This document shows positions 6,611 through 13,159 of a stretch of DNA of 13,518 nt, one piece after another. Under the pieces are notes generated by a model. That model was not told the origin of the DNA, did not search any database, and was given only the letters and a program-made list of their open reading frames with translations. The stretch's first letter is position 1, and each line of letters starts with the position of its first letter. The stretch spans positions 1-13,518 of the forward strand of contig CAKTOX010000037.1 in assembly GCA_934590355.1 (NCBI GenBank). Reading direction: 5' to 3'. The translations under genes were made by a program, and so were the position numbers. The DNA is from an uncultured Oscillospiraceae bacterium (GTDB taxonomy: Bacteria; Bacillota; Clostridia; Oscillospirales; Oscillospiraceae).

Positions 6611-7504
6611 TTACTTTCTGATGATGACGACGAGGTTGGATTCGTAGTAGGTGTCGGTGAAGTCGATCTCCCGGCTGCGCTCGGCGGTGGGGCTGATGCC
6701 GGCGACGATGGCGTCAATTACGCCCGAATTAACTGCGGGAATAAGAGAATCCCATGCGATGGAGTAAATTTCAAGCTTCAGGCCGAGGCGGTTTGCAACG
6801 TACTGCGCTATCTGCACGTCGTAGCCGTTGGCGTAAAGACCTTCCTTGCCCTCGCCGGAGATGGGAACGGCGCCGAAGCTCGTTCCGTCCATGTCCGTCC
6901 AGTTGTACGGCTCGTAGGCACATTCCATGCCGACTCTCAGAACACCGTTGGTGGTTTCGGGAGCGGGGCAGCTGACGGCAAACTCGGTGACCTCCTCGCC
7001 GGATGCGAGAGCGACTATCTGCTGCATAAGCTCCTCGCGCTGCTCAACGCTTATTTCGGAGAGAATGGAGTTCATCTGTGCGGTGAGCTCACTGCCCTTC
7101 TTCAGACCTATCGCAATGCCGACGTCCGCGGGAGTTGCGGTGAAGCCGGTGTCGTTATTTCTCAGGGGAATGTAGGTCAGGCTGTCGTCGGAGCGGCAGA
7201 CGGAGAATGCCGTCGGCTCCTCTGCGACATAGCCGTCAATCGCGCCGCTCTTGAGTGCGGTCAGAAGGTCGGCAAACTCGGGGTAGGTCGAGGACCGGAC
7301 GTTCTCGATCTGCTCAAGTGCGTCCGCGTGGAAGGTGCCCGCCTGAGCCGCTATCTTGCAGCCTGCAAGGTCGGCAAGGCTCGTCGCCTTCGTGAGATCC
7401 GTTGCGGCGTCATTGCCGCCGTTGCTGTTGCCGCAGCCCGTAAACAGGCAAAGGCACATTACCGCCGCTAATACCAGCGCTATCAGGTTTCTTGTTCTTC
7501 TCAT
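6611..7504 (-). CDS. Circularly permuted amino acid substrate-binding lipoprotein (probable lysine)
   Basis: The 297-residue protein has a signal peptide and lipobox (LFTGC, Cys24), so it is anchored outside the membrane to capture substrate for the ABC importer. Both lobes of the SBP_bac_3 fold are present but in reversed order. Residues about 40-165 (TSLADLAGCKIAAQAGTF, then LLTALKSGAIDGYVAEEPTA) match the lobe that normally follows the hinge. Residues about 187-297 (GVLRVGMECAYEPYNW, WDSLIPAVNSGVIDAIVAGI, DFTDTYYESNLVVI) match the lobe that normally comes first, and the chain ends in the hinge strand. A linker of about 20 residues joins them. There is no stop or frame break between halves. 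The ATG follows AAGGAG and the gene sits behind a lysine riboswitch. Confidence 0.85.
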   Translation of the reverse strand: MRRTRNLIALVLAAVMCLCLFTGCGNSNGGNDAATDLTKATSLADLAGCKIAAQAGTFHADALEQIENVRSSTYPEFADLLTALKSGAIDGYVAEEPTAFSVCRSDDSLTYIPLRNNDTGFTATPADVGIAIGLKKGSELTAQMNSILSEISVEQREELMQQIVALASGEEVTEFAVSCPAPETTNGVLRVGMECAYEPYNWTDMDGTSFGAVPISGEGKEGLYANGYDVQIAQYVANRLGLKLEIYSIAWDSLIPAVNSGVIDAIVAGISPTAERSREIDFTDTYYESNLVVIIRK

Positions 7505-7534
7505 TTCGGAAATCTCCTTTTCAGATAATTAAAT

Positions 7535-7566
7535 AAGCCTGCGACCCGATGTGGTATCGCAGGCTT
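7535..7566 (-). terminator. Riboswitch expression-platform terminator
   Basis: On the minus strand a 10-bp stem, AAGCCTGCGA pairing with TCGCAGGCTT, is followed by TTATTTAATTA, about 30 bases before the binding-protein start codon. Its 5' arm, GCCTGCGATA (7555-7564), can instead pair over 8 of 10 bases with TATCAAAGGC (7590-7599). That segment includes the 3' strand of aptamer helix P1, which gives the expected antiterminator when lysine is absent. Confidence 0.85.
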
Positions 7567-7594
7567 TGAAAAGAAATTCCGAAATTTTTGCCTT

Positions 7595-7756
7595 TGATAG
7601 CTCTCCACATAAATGTGACAGTCCTGCGTCTGTTAAACACAGTCCCAGCAACCAAGCGGCGGCAACCGCAGGGAAGCTTCGGCGGAATCGCCTTTCCTCC
7701 GCAGCCGCTTGCCGGCGTAAACCGCGAAGTAATCATCTCATCCGCAACCTCTATCA
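7595..7756 (-). ncRNA. Lysine riboswitch aptamer (L box)
   Basis: Read on the minus strand, the leader contains the conserved lysine-aptamer blocks in order: GATAGAGGTTGCGG at the start, AGGAAAGGCG, then CGCCGAAG, CTGGGACTG, and the end block GGACTGTCAC followed by TGTGGAGAGCTATC. The P1 helix is TGATAG with CTATCA (7751-7756 and 7595-7600). The end block closely resembles the B. subtilis lysC leader as I remember it. Lysine binding stabilises P1 and lets the downstream terminator form, so the transporter should be switched off when lysine is plentiful. This supports lysine as the transported substrate. Confidence 0.93.
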
Positions 7757-7778
7757 GGTGCTTATCTTATTTGCCCGC

Positions 7779-7807
7779 ATTATATGGCGGGTTTTTTGAT
7801 TTGTCAA
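7779..7807 (-). promoter_or_regulatory. Consensus sigma-A promoter of the lysine transporter operon
   Basis: On the minus strand TTGACA (7802-7807), exactly 17 bases, and TATAAT (7779-7784) match the consensus at all twelve positions. The transcript should start near 7772, about 15 bases before aptamer helix P1, giving a leader of about 270 bases. The -10 box lies in the loop of a CCCGC/GCGGG inverted repeat. Confidence 0.93.
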
Positions 7808-7863
7808 TAGTTTTTTTGCAATTTTCTGATTTTTATGCTTTGCACCGCGAAATTTACGGGCTT

Positions 7864-8970
7864 TTACAGGCTGTCGGCCCTTGCGAGCGCTTTGTTCTTG
7901 TACTGCGGATCGCCCGTGACCTCGCTTAAAATCTCGATGCCGTCGGGCACGCAGTGCTCGGGCTTTTCGCCGTAAATGAACATGACCGCCTTCTCGCTGC
8001 TGAAGGGGTAGACGTCGATCTCAAACCTGCGGCTGTCGTAGACGAAGCGGTATTTGGTCTTGCTCACGCTCCTGAGCTCGGGGTCGGCTTCGAGCATATA
8101 GCCGTTATACTGCTTCTCGGTGATAGGCTTTTCGGTGTCCCATTTCGTGCCGTCGTCGCGGAAATGCTTCTCGGTGTAGAAATAAAGCTGCTCGCCGCCG
8201 TTTTTCTCGCGGCGGATGCGGCGCTCTATGGCGGGGTTTGTCATGACGAGATAGGTCTGCACCATGTCGATCTCGGCGGCGCGGTATTTTTCCGTGAGCT
8301 GCGCCATGTCCGGCATGGAGATGAGGAACTTGCGCTTTTTGACCATGGGCTCGGGCTCGCCGATGACGCGGTAAATTTCGCGTATCGCGCGGTTTATCTT
8401 GTCCTCAAAGTTGACGGAGTTGTCGATGATGCGCAGGTTGGAGTAGCCGCTCCACGCTCTGAGGGTGCGGTCGTCGATCTCGCGCGCGTACTCTATCGAC
8501 TCGCTGCGCGCCGTGTTGCCGAGGTTATACGCAAACTCCGCGCCCTTTGCGCAGGTCACGAGATACAAAACGGCGTCGTAGCCCGCGAGCACCTCCGCCT
8601 CGGTCTTTCCCGCAACGCGCATGAGCACCTCCGCGAAGTCCTCGTCGGAAATATACGCCTTGTCGTCGAGCAGGGCGCGGTCGTAGACGATGAGCACCTT
8701 TTCCTCGGGCACGACCTCGGCCGCCTCGAGTGCGAGCTTTTCCTTATGGACCTGATCGGCGATGACGAAGTCCTGGAACTTGAGCATGGACATACAAACG
8801 CCGAAGGGGTTGATGCCGAAGCCCGAAATGAGCTCGGTGACGGTCTCGGGAATGGTGATGACGCGCCAGCCGTCGTCCTGCTTGAACTCCTTGAGAATGC
8901 GGCTTATGAGCGTCGTTTTGCCTGCGGCGGGGCCGCCGGTGAGCACGACGCGGTATATCTTCTTGCTCAT
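7864..8970 (-). CDS. P-loop ATPase (AAA_28-like) fused to a CYTH/triphosphate-tunnel-like domain
   Basis: Of 368 residues, about 1-200 form a P-loop kinase-like domain with Walker A GGPAAGKTT (12-20) and the Walker B strand VLIVYDR (92-98). Residues about 211-365 resemble the CYTH (triphosphate tunnel metalloenzyme) fold: KFLISMP, EIDMVQTYL, the basic pair RRIRR, YFYTEK, KTKYRF and FEIDVYPF. CYTH enzymes hydrolyse triphosphate compounds using basic residues and metal-binding acidic residues. The normal N-terminal ExExK signature here reads VKKRK (210-214), so both usual glutamates are absent and catalysis may be altered. It starts 2 bases after the HAD gene stops, so the two form an operon. 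I do not know the substrate. Confidence 0.82.
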   Translation of the reverse strand: MSKKIYRVVLTGGPAAGKTTLISRILKEFKQDDGWRVITIPETVTELISGFGINPFGVCMSMLKFQDFVIADQVHKEKLALEAAEVVPEEKVLIVYDRALLDDKAYISDEDFAEVLMRVAGKTEAEVLAGYDAVLYLVTCAKGAEFAYNLGNTARSESIEYAREIDDRTLRAWSGYSNLRIIDNSVNFEDKINRAIREIYRVIGEPEPMVKKRKFLISMPDMAQLTEKYRAAEIDMVQTYLVMTNPAIERRIRREKNGGEQLYFYTEKHFRDDGTKWDTEKPITEKQYNGYMLEADPELRSVSKTKYRFVYDSRRFEIDVYPFSSEKAVMFIYGEKPEHCVPDGIEILSEVTGDPQYKNKALARADSL

Positions 8971-8972
8971 GA

Positions 8973-9638
8973 TTATTTCTCCTCGTTTTCAAAAAGAAAT
9001 GCCGAAAGCTCGGGTATCGTTTTAAAATAATTATCGCAGTTTGCACGCATGAAGGTCTCTATCTCCGGAATGTCATTGGCCCAGCCTGCCGCGGCAAAAT
9101 CAACTCCGCAGCGCCGTGCCATGTCGTAGCCGGGCTTGAGATCGTCGAGCATGAGCAGCTCCGAGCGCGAAAAACCGAAGCGGCGCATTATCTCCTCAAG
9201 CGGATAGGGGTTGGGCTTGCGCTCCTCAAGGGGGCGCTCCCAGCCGAAGACCATATCCGGCTCGGGCAGCTCGTTTTCGCGGTAGTCGCGCAGTATGTTG
9301 TCGGAATATGAATGCGAAACGACGCACAGCACGCCGCCGAGCTCCTTGTGGCGGATTAAAAGCTCGCGCATCCCGCCGTAGCTGCGCGGAACGTGGCACT
9401 TGACGTAGGCGTTCCAATAATCCTGCTCGCGCAGCATATCCTCGTGCGTCATGCCTAACATGTCGCGGAAAAACGCGACGACGCCGGGGTCAAAGTTATA
9501 TTTGAAATAATCCTCGAGCGTGCAGTGCGCGTCGGGGTGATAGATGGCGGCGTATTCAACGAAGCTGGGGTAGTGCACCGTGGCGGTGCTGTTGACGACG
9601 GTGTCGTCGTGGTCTACAACAAGGCAGGGATATCTCAT
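8973..9638 (-). CDS. HAD-superfamily hydrolase
   Basis: A 221-residue cytoplasmic phosphatase-type protein of the haloacid dehalogenase superfamily. Motif I is DHDDT (Asp9 as nucleophile, Asp11 as acid/base), motif II is the Ser in VVSHS (Ser108), motif III is Lys141 in RKPNP and motif IV is LDD (Asp165 and Asp166), all in the usual order with a helical cap between motifs I and II. The layout resembles phosphoglycolate phosphatase-like members, but the substrate cannot be told from sequence. The ATG is preceded by GGAGGAAAG and a promoter with a perfect -10 box. It is the first gene of an operon with the ATPase-CYTH fusion, which suggests a joint role in nucleotide or phosphate-compound metabolism; that link is inference. 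Confidence 0.9.
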   Translation of the reverse strand: MRYPCLVVDHDDTVVNSTATVHYPSFVEYAAIYHPDAHCTLEDYFKYNFDPGVVAFFRDMLGMTHEDMLREQDYWNAYVKCHVPRSYGGMRELLIRHKELGGVLCVVSHSYSDNILRDYRENELPEPDMVFGWERPLEERKPNPYPLEEIMRRFGFSRSELLMLDDLKPGYDMARRCGVDFAAAGWANDIPEIETFMRANCDNYFKTIPELSAFLFENEEK

Positions 9639-9673
9639 GCTTTCCTCCGTGGATTTGGTCTTGTGTCTGTATT

Positions 9674-9702
9674 ATTATACCTTGCTTTCCGAGAATAAGC
9701 AA
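9674..9702 (-). promoter_or_regulatory. Promoter of the HAD/ATPase-CYTH operon
   Basis: On the minus strand TATAAT (9674-9679) is a perfect -10 box; TTGCTT (9697-9702), 17 bases upstream, is a weak -35 box. The -35 touches the arm of the terminator that ends the upstream permease gene. Confidence 0.65.
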
Positions 9703-9740
9703 GCGCCCCGTGCTTTCGGACACAGGGCGCTGTGTTTTTT
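9702..9740. terminator. Terminator hairpin after the APC permease gene
   Basis: AGCGCCC (9702-9708) pairs with GGGCGCT (9725-9731), extended by GTG/CAC after one mismatch, with an 8-base loop. On the minus strand it follows the permease stop by 20 bases but has only an interrupted T tract (TGCTTATT). On the plus strand the six-T run lies three bases past the stem. Confidence 0.65.
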
Positions 9741-9750
9741 CGATTTAACC

Positions 9751-11178
9751 TCAGGCTGCCGAGGTCTTTTTAATGCGATACCGCTCAAATATCCAGCCTA
9801 TGAACATCACTGCCGCGAAGAACAGAAGGAAGCCCACGCACTGCTTCCAGCCGTAGCCGACCCATATCGCGTAGCAGAAGAACAGGCAGCAGATAACGCC
9901 CAGTGCGGGCAGGACGAAGCGCTTTACGGGGTGGAGGTCCTTTGCCTTGACCATGAGACCGATCATCATGGGAATGTACATGAGATACAGGCAGATGATG
10001 CCGATCTCGTCCGGCTCCCATGCAAACCACTCGCACGAATGCACCGCACCGAACAGGCCGGGGCCGCCCATCCACATCATGACCGTCCATGCGTACCAGA
10101 AGCCCGCGAGCATCATGCCGATTATGGAGGACTTGATGGCGAAGTTGTTCTGATCGTCGATGTGGCTGAAGAAGCCCGGCTGCGGGCCCATGCCGCGCGC
10201 GGAGATGGAGTACATGCTGCGGCAGGAGGCCATGATAAGGCCGTTCATCGTGCCGAGGCAGGAGATGGTGATAAAGACGTAGACGATGGTGCCTATTGCG
10301 CCGCCGAAGAGCTTGGAGAAGGCGATGCGCGGGAGGCTCTCGCCGAAGGGCCAGGTGGAGATGATGGTGTCAACGTCTCCGACGATGCTCATCGCCCAGA
10401 TATACAGCGCGTAGATGATGATGGTGACCAGAGCGCCGATGACGAGCGCGAGCGGGAGATTGCGTTTTGAGTTTTTAAGCTCGGAGTTGATGCTCGTTGC
10501 GAGTATCCAGCCCTCGTAGGCGAAGGCAAAGCCGACGATGGCCTTGAAAAAGCCCTCGCCGCCGACGGCAACGTAGCCGGGGGAGTTAACGTAGTCAAGC
10601 ACCTGCATGGTCGTGCCGTTTACAAGACCCGCGATCGTGCCGACGATGCCCATGAGCAGCAGGGGAATGAGCTTGATGACCGTCATGCCGACCTGAAGCC
10701 TGCCGGCTATCTTCGGGCTGAGCGCGTTGATGCCGTAGCCGATCATCAGAAATCCCGCGCCGACTCCGATGCAGACGGCGTTGACCTGACCGTTGGCAAA
10801 GTCAATGGACGATATTCCGAAAAGCTGCAAAAACATCATCGCCGAGAAAAACGCGAGCATGGACGCAAGCGCCGGCGTGTAGATGGTCGTCATGAACCAG
10901 CCGACGTAATACGCATACTTGGGACCGAGCGCGAGCTCCGCGTAGTCAACGACGCCGTTGACCTTCTCGTACTTGCTGCCGAGCGTCGCAAAAACGAGCG
11001 AGCAGATTATGCAGATAAGGCCGACGACTCCGACGACGGCGATGCCCTGCATGAGATTTCCACCTGTCAGCGACAGCACCTTGCCGCCTTTGATAAAGAC
11101 GCCGGAGCCGATGACGATGCCGATGACCATGGAAATCGCGGTAGGCAGACCGTACCTTTTTTCCATTTTGTTTTCCAT
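9751..11178 (-). CDS. APC-superfamily amino acid permease
   Basis: A 475-residue membrane protein with about 12 hydrophobic segments. The first carries VIGIVIGSGVFIKGG (about 18-32), matching the GSG substrate-binding turn of the APC superfamily; AFAYEGW in the middle, followed by NSKRNLPLAL, matches the TM6 region of LAT/SteT-like exchangers. It should move an amino acid by exchange or symport; the substrate is not clear. I chose ATG 11176-11178 because TAGGAGAG lies just upstream. A longer frame begins at 11232, but its extra 18 residues overlap a leader palindrome and have no ribosome binding site. The gene stands alone with its own promoter and terminator. Confidence 0.88.
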   Translation of the reverse strand: MENKMEKRYGLPTAISMVIGIVIGSGVFIKGGKVLSLTGGNLMQGIAVVGVVGLICIICSLVFATLGSKYEKVNGVVDYAELALGPKYAYYVGWFMTTIYTPALASMLAFFSAMMFLQLFGISSIDFANGQVNAVCIGVGAGFLMIGYGINALSPKIAGRLQVGMTVIKLIPLLLMGIVGTIAGLVNGTTMQVLDYVNSPGYVAVGGEGFFKAIVGFAFAYEGWILATSINSELKNSKRNLPLALVIGALVTIIIYALYIWAMSIVGDVDTIISTWPFGESLPRIAFSKLFGGAIGTIVYVFITISCLGTMNGLIMASCRSMYSISARGMGPQPGFFSHIDDQNNFAIKSSIIGMMLAGFWYAWTVMMWMGGPGLFGAVHSCEWFAWEPDEIGIICLYLMYIPMMIGLMVKAKDLHPVKRFVLPALGVICCLFFCYAIWVGYGWKQCVGFLLFFAAVMFIGWIFERYRIKKTSAA

Positions 11179-11197
11179 TCGATTCTCTCCTAAATCT

Positions 11198-11220
11198 AAG
11201 CCCGTGACTGTCAGGGGCTT
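11198..11220. promoter_or_regulatory. 23-base imperfect palindrome in the APC permease leader
   Basis: On the minus strand AAGCCC, C, TGAC, A, GTCA, C, GGGCTT is symmetric about position 11209 apart from one mismatched pair. It lies between the predicted transcript start (about 11242) and the ribosome binding site. It could be a repressor operator or an RNA hairpin. No T run suitable for a terminator follows. Confidence 0.5.
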
Positions 11221-11248
11221 TGCTTTTTGCATTTAAAGCAATACATAA

Positions 11249-11277
11249 ATAATACGGGATTTTGTGTGTCTTGTCAA
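11249..11277 (-). promoter_or_regulatory. Sigma-A promoter of the APC permease
   Basis: On the minus strand TTGACA (11272-11277), a 17-base spacer and TATTAT (11249-11254) form a near-consensus promoter. The transcript would start near 11242, leaving a leader of about 64 bases. Confidence 0.85.
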
Positions 11278-11365
11278 TATTTCTGTGAACAATGTGTAAA
11301 TTTCGCGTTAAAAATGAGGTCCCTTGCATCGAAACGTACAAGTTTTGCCCGCAGGAGGGCTATTA

Positions 11366-11434
11366 GTGAGGGGGGGCAGCGCCGCCTCGGGCGGCATAAA
11401 ATATAAAGACCGACCCCGGACAGGAGGAATTTGA
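11366..11434 (+). CDS. Possible 22-residue leader peptide ahead of the amidase
   Basis: A GTG at 11366 has a perfect AGGAGG at 11353-11358 with a 7-base spacer and opens 22 codons ending in TGA at 11432-11434, just before the amidase start. The frame reads through a GCCGCC/GGCGGC hairpin (11381-11395) and over the amidase ribosome binding site, so its translation could open that site. It may equally be chance in a GC-rich leader. Confidence 0.3.
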   Translation: MRGGSAASGGIKYKDRPRTGGI

Positions 11435-11436
11435 CC

Positions 11437-12144
11437 TTGAAAATTTATTTGTCACCGTCGGATCAGGTGCGAAATTTATATTCTTACGGCGGCACGAACG
11501 AGGCGGTGCAGTGCCGCAAAATAGCCGCCGCGTGCAAATCGGCGCTCGAGCGCTGCGGCTTTGAGGTGCGCACGAATTTTGCCGACGGCAGCGACGCGAT
11601 GTACGAGCGCGTGCGGGAATCCAACGCGTGGGGCGCGGATATGCACATCTGTATCCACACCAACGCCGGCGGCGGGCGCGGCTGCGTCGTGTTTGTTTCG
11701 CGTCTGCCCGAGAGAGCCGAGCTTGCGCAGCCGGTGTTTGAGGAGGTTGACGCCATAACGCCCTACCGTTCAAGCTACGGCGTGCGCGAAAAGCAGTTTT
11801 ACGAGATCCGCGCGACCGCCGCCGCGTGTCTGTACTGCGAGTGCGAGTTTCACGACAGCGCCGAAACGGCAAGGTGGATCGTGGAGCACACGCGTGAGCT
11901 CGGCGAGGCGATCTGCCGCGGCGTGTGCAGGGCAACGGGCAGAGAATATGTTATCGAAGAAGGAGACGAAAAAATGGGAAGATGGAATAGGCTTGAGGAC
12001 ATTCCGCAGCCTTACCGCGACATGGCGCAGCACTATGTGGACGCGGGCGCACTGCGCGGCAAGGGCGGCGGCGAGCTTGACGTGACGGAGGATATGCTGC
12101 GTGTGATGGAGATCATGCGGCGATACTTCGAAAGGGAGGCGTAA
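11437..12144 (+). CDS. N-acetylmuramoyl-L-alanine amidase (endolysin-like, Amidase_3 type)
   Basis: The 235-residue protein should cut the bond between N-acetylmuramic acid and L-alanine in peptidoglycan. The N-terminal domain (about 1-170) shows KIYLSPSDQ, YGGTNEAVQC, CIHTNAGG (the zinc-binding His near residue 74) and CECEFHD (probable catalytic Glu). The HxG motif common at the start of Amidase_3 enzymes is not visible. The C-terminal 55 residues (GRWNRLEDIPQPYRDMAQH and following) look like the short SLH-type cell-wall module of clostridial phage lysins. There is no signal peptide, so release would need the holin encoded 5 bases downstream. I prefer TTG 11437, nine bases after AGGAGG; TTG 11431 is too close to it. 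Confidence 0.88.
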   Translation: MKIYLSPSDQVRNLYSYGGTNEAVQCRKIAAACKSALERCGFEVRTNFADGSDAMYERVRESNAWGADMHICIHTNAGGGRGCVVFVSRLPERAELAQPVFEEVDAITPYRSSYGVREKQFYEIRATAAACLYCECEFHDSAETARWIVEHTRELGEAICRGVCRATGREYVIEEGDEKMGRWNRLEDIPQPYRDMAQHYVDAGALRGKGGGELDVTEDMLRVMEIMRRYFEREA

Positions 12145-12149
12145 CGGCG

Positions 12150-12617
12150 ATGAAAACACCCGATAAGGCCGCCGAGATAAAGGCGGGAGCAGCCGCCGTG
12201 ATAGCCTTCGGCACCGCGCTTTTCGGCTGGGTCGGCTGGCTCATAATCCTTTGGCTCGCGGCGACGGCGCTGGACTACCTGACGGGAACGTTTGCGGCGC
12301 TCAGCCGCGGAAAATGGAGCAGCGCGGTCGCAAGAAGCGGGCTTTGGCACAAGCTCGGCAGCATTTTCGCCGTGCTCGTCGCCGTTTTGTGCGACATTGC
12401 GATTTGGGTGATGAGCGATAATTTCGGGCTTGCGCTGCCCTTTGCCGGACGGCACTGTCTGATCACGCCGGTCGTCACCGCGTGGTATATTTTCACCGAG
12501 CTCGGCAGCATCGTCGAAAACGCCGCCGCGATGGGCGCGCCCGTTCCGGGATTTCTCGAAAGGCTCATCGCCAAAAGCAAAAAGACCATCGACGACGGCG
12601 GCAACGGCGAGACTTAA
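12150..12617 (+). CDS. Phage-type holin (Phage_holin_4_1 family)
   Basis: A 155-residue membrane protein with hydrophobic segments at about 13-40, 68-88 and 104-120. Family hallmarks are ALDYLTGTFAA (about 40-50), KWSSAVARSGLWHKLGSIF and WYIFTELGSIVENAAAMGAP near the end. Holins of this family form membrane lesions that let a leaderless lysin reach the wall; relatives such as TcdE of Clostridioides difficile export large toxins instead. The start follows AGGGAGG and lies 5 bases after the amidase stop, so the two genes form a lysis or secretion cassette. No phage structural, replication or integrase genes are in the window, so a domesticated cassette is a reasonable alternative to an active prophage. 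Confidence 0.9.
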   Translation: MKTPDKAAEIKAGAAAVIAFGTALFGWVGWLIILWLAATALDYLTGTFAALSRGKWSSAVARSGLWHKLGSIFAVLVAVLCDIAIWVMSDNFGLALPFAGRHCLITPVVTAWYIFTELGSIVENAAAMGAPVPGFLERLIAKSKKTIDDGGNGET

Positions 12618-12659
12618 CGCCTCAGCCGGCGCGCACTTCGACTTTTTTCGACACGCATC

Positions 12660-12688
12660 TTGAAATATTTGCGCGTATCCGTTATGCT
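12660..12688 (+). promoter_or_regulatory. Promoter of the zinc-ribbon membrane protein
   Basis: TTGAAA (12660-12665), a 17-base spacer and TATGCT (12683-12688) form a good sigma-A promoter 43 bases before the ATG, so this gene can be expressed separately from the amidase/holin pair. Confidence 0.65.
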
Positions 12689-12730
12689 GTGAGTATAAAA
12701 AACTGCGTTTTGTCGAAGGAGGACGAAAAA

Positions 12731-13117
12731 ATGTACTGCTGCAAATGCGGAAGAGAGCTCATGGACAATGCGGCCGTTTGCCCGTATTGCGGCGAGCCCG
12801 TGCGCGGGAAGGCGAGCGCGCCGAAGAGCCGCGGAGAAACGCCCACCGCCGTCATCCTCGGCATCGTCGGCTTCATCTGCGCGTGGTGCTACGTCATTAT
12901 CGGGCACGTCGTGTCCATCGTCGGCATTGTGCTCGGCGCGAGAGATTACAGGGAAACGGGCAGCAAAACGGGGCTTATCCTGAGCATCATCGCCGAGGCG
13001 TGCTGCGTTATCGTGACGATCGTGCGCATCGTTGCCATCGTCTGCTTTTCGAATATGTTCGGCGCGATGTTCGGCGATATCTTCCGCGACCTGTTCAGTA
13101 TGTCATGGGGGTTTTAA
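12731..13117 (+). CDS. Zinc-ribbon membrane protein
   Basis: The 128-residue protein begins with a zinc ribbon: Cys3-x2-Cys6 and Cys17-x2-Cys20 within MYCCKCGRELMDNAAVCPYC. A basic linker (about 23-38) leads to two hydrophobic regions (about 40-70 and 82-112) separated by the polar segment RDYRETGSKTG, as in DUF4190-like membrane proteins, where a small ribbon faces the cytoplasm. The tail is rich in Phe and Met. Function is unknown. ATG 12731 has a strong AAGGAGG (12717-12723). It has its own promoter and a perfect terminator, so its position after the holin need not mean a shared function. Confidence 0.85.
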   Translation: MYCCKCGRELMDNAAVCPYCGEPVRGKASAPKSRGETPTAVILGIVGFICAWCYVIIGHVVSIVGIVLGARDYRETGSKTGLILSIIAEACCVIVTIVRIVAIVCFSNMFGAMFGDIFRDLFSMSWGF

Positions 13118-13125
13118 GAGCCGAA

Positions 13126-13159
13126 AAAATCCGGTACGGAGTTTTCCGTACCGGATTTT
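13126..13159 (+). terminator. Intrinsic terminator after the zinc-ribbon gene (left copy of an inverted pair)
   Basis: A perfect 15-bp stem (AAAATCCGGTACGGA and its complement) with loop GTTT follows the stop codon by 8 bases and ends in TTTT. The A run on its left makes it work in both directions. An inverted copy lies at 13377-13414. Confidence 0.9.

Noticed and set aside
6173..7471. Open frame of 432 codons on the plus strand
   Set aside because: It lies opposite the binding protein and permease genes, which have clear motifs. Its product is low-complexity (many Ala, Asp, Gly, Val and His) and has no ribosome binding site; GC-rich coding DNA often leaves its complement open.
7521..7736. 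Small minus-strand protein upstream of the transporter
   Set aside because: The frame lies inside the lysine riboswitch and terminator, whose conserved blocks explain the sequence as RNA.
7954..9030. Open frame of 358 codons on the plus strand opposite the ATPase-CYTH and HAD genes
   Set aside because: Product is rich in Val, Glu, His and Asp with no recognisable domain, and the minus-strand genes carry full motif sets.
11179..11232. N-terminal extension of the APC permease by 18 residues
   Set aside because: No ribosome binding site precedes the upstream ATG, while TAGGAGAG precedes the ATG at 11176-11178; the extension is a palindromic leader sequence.
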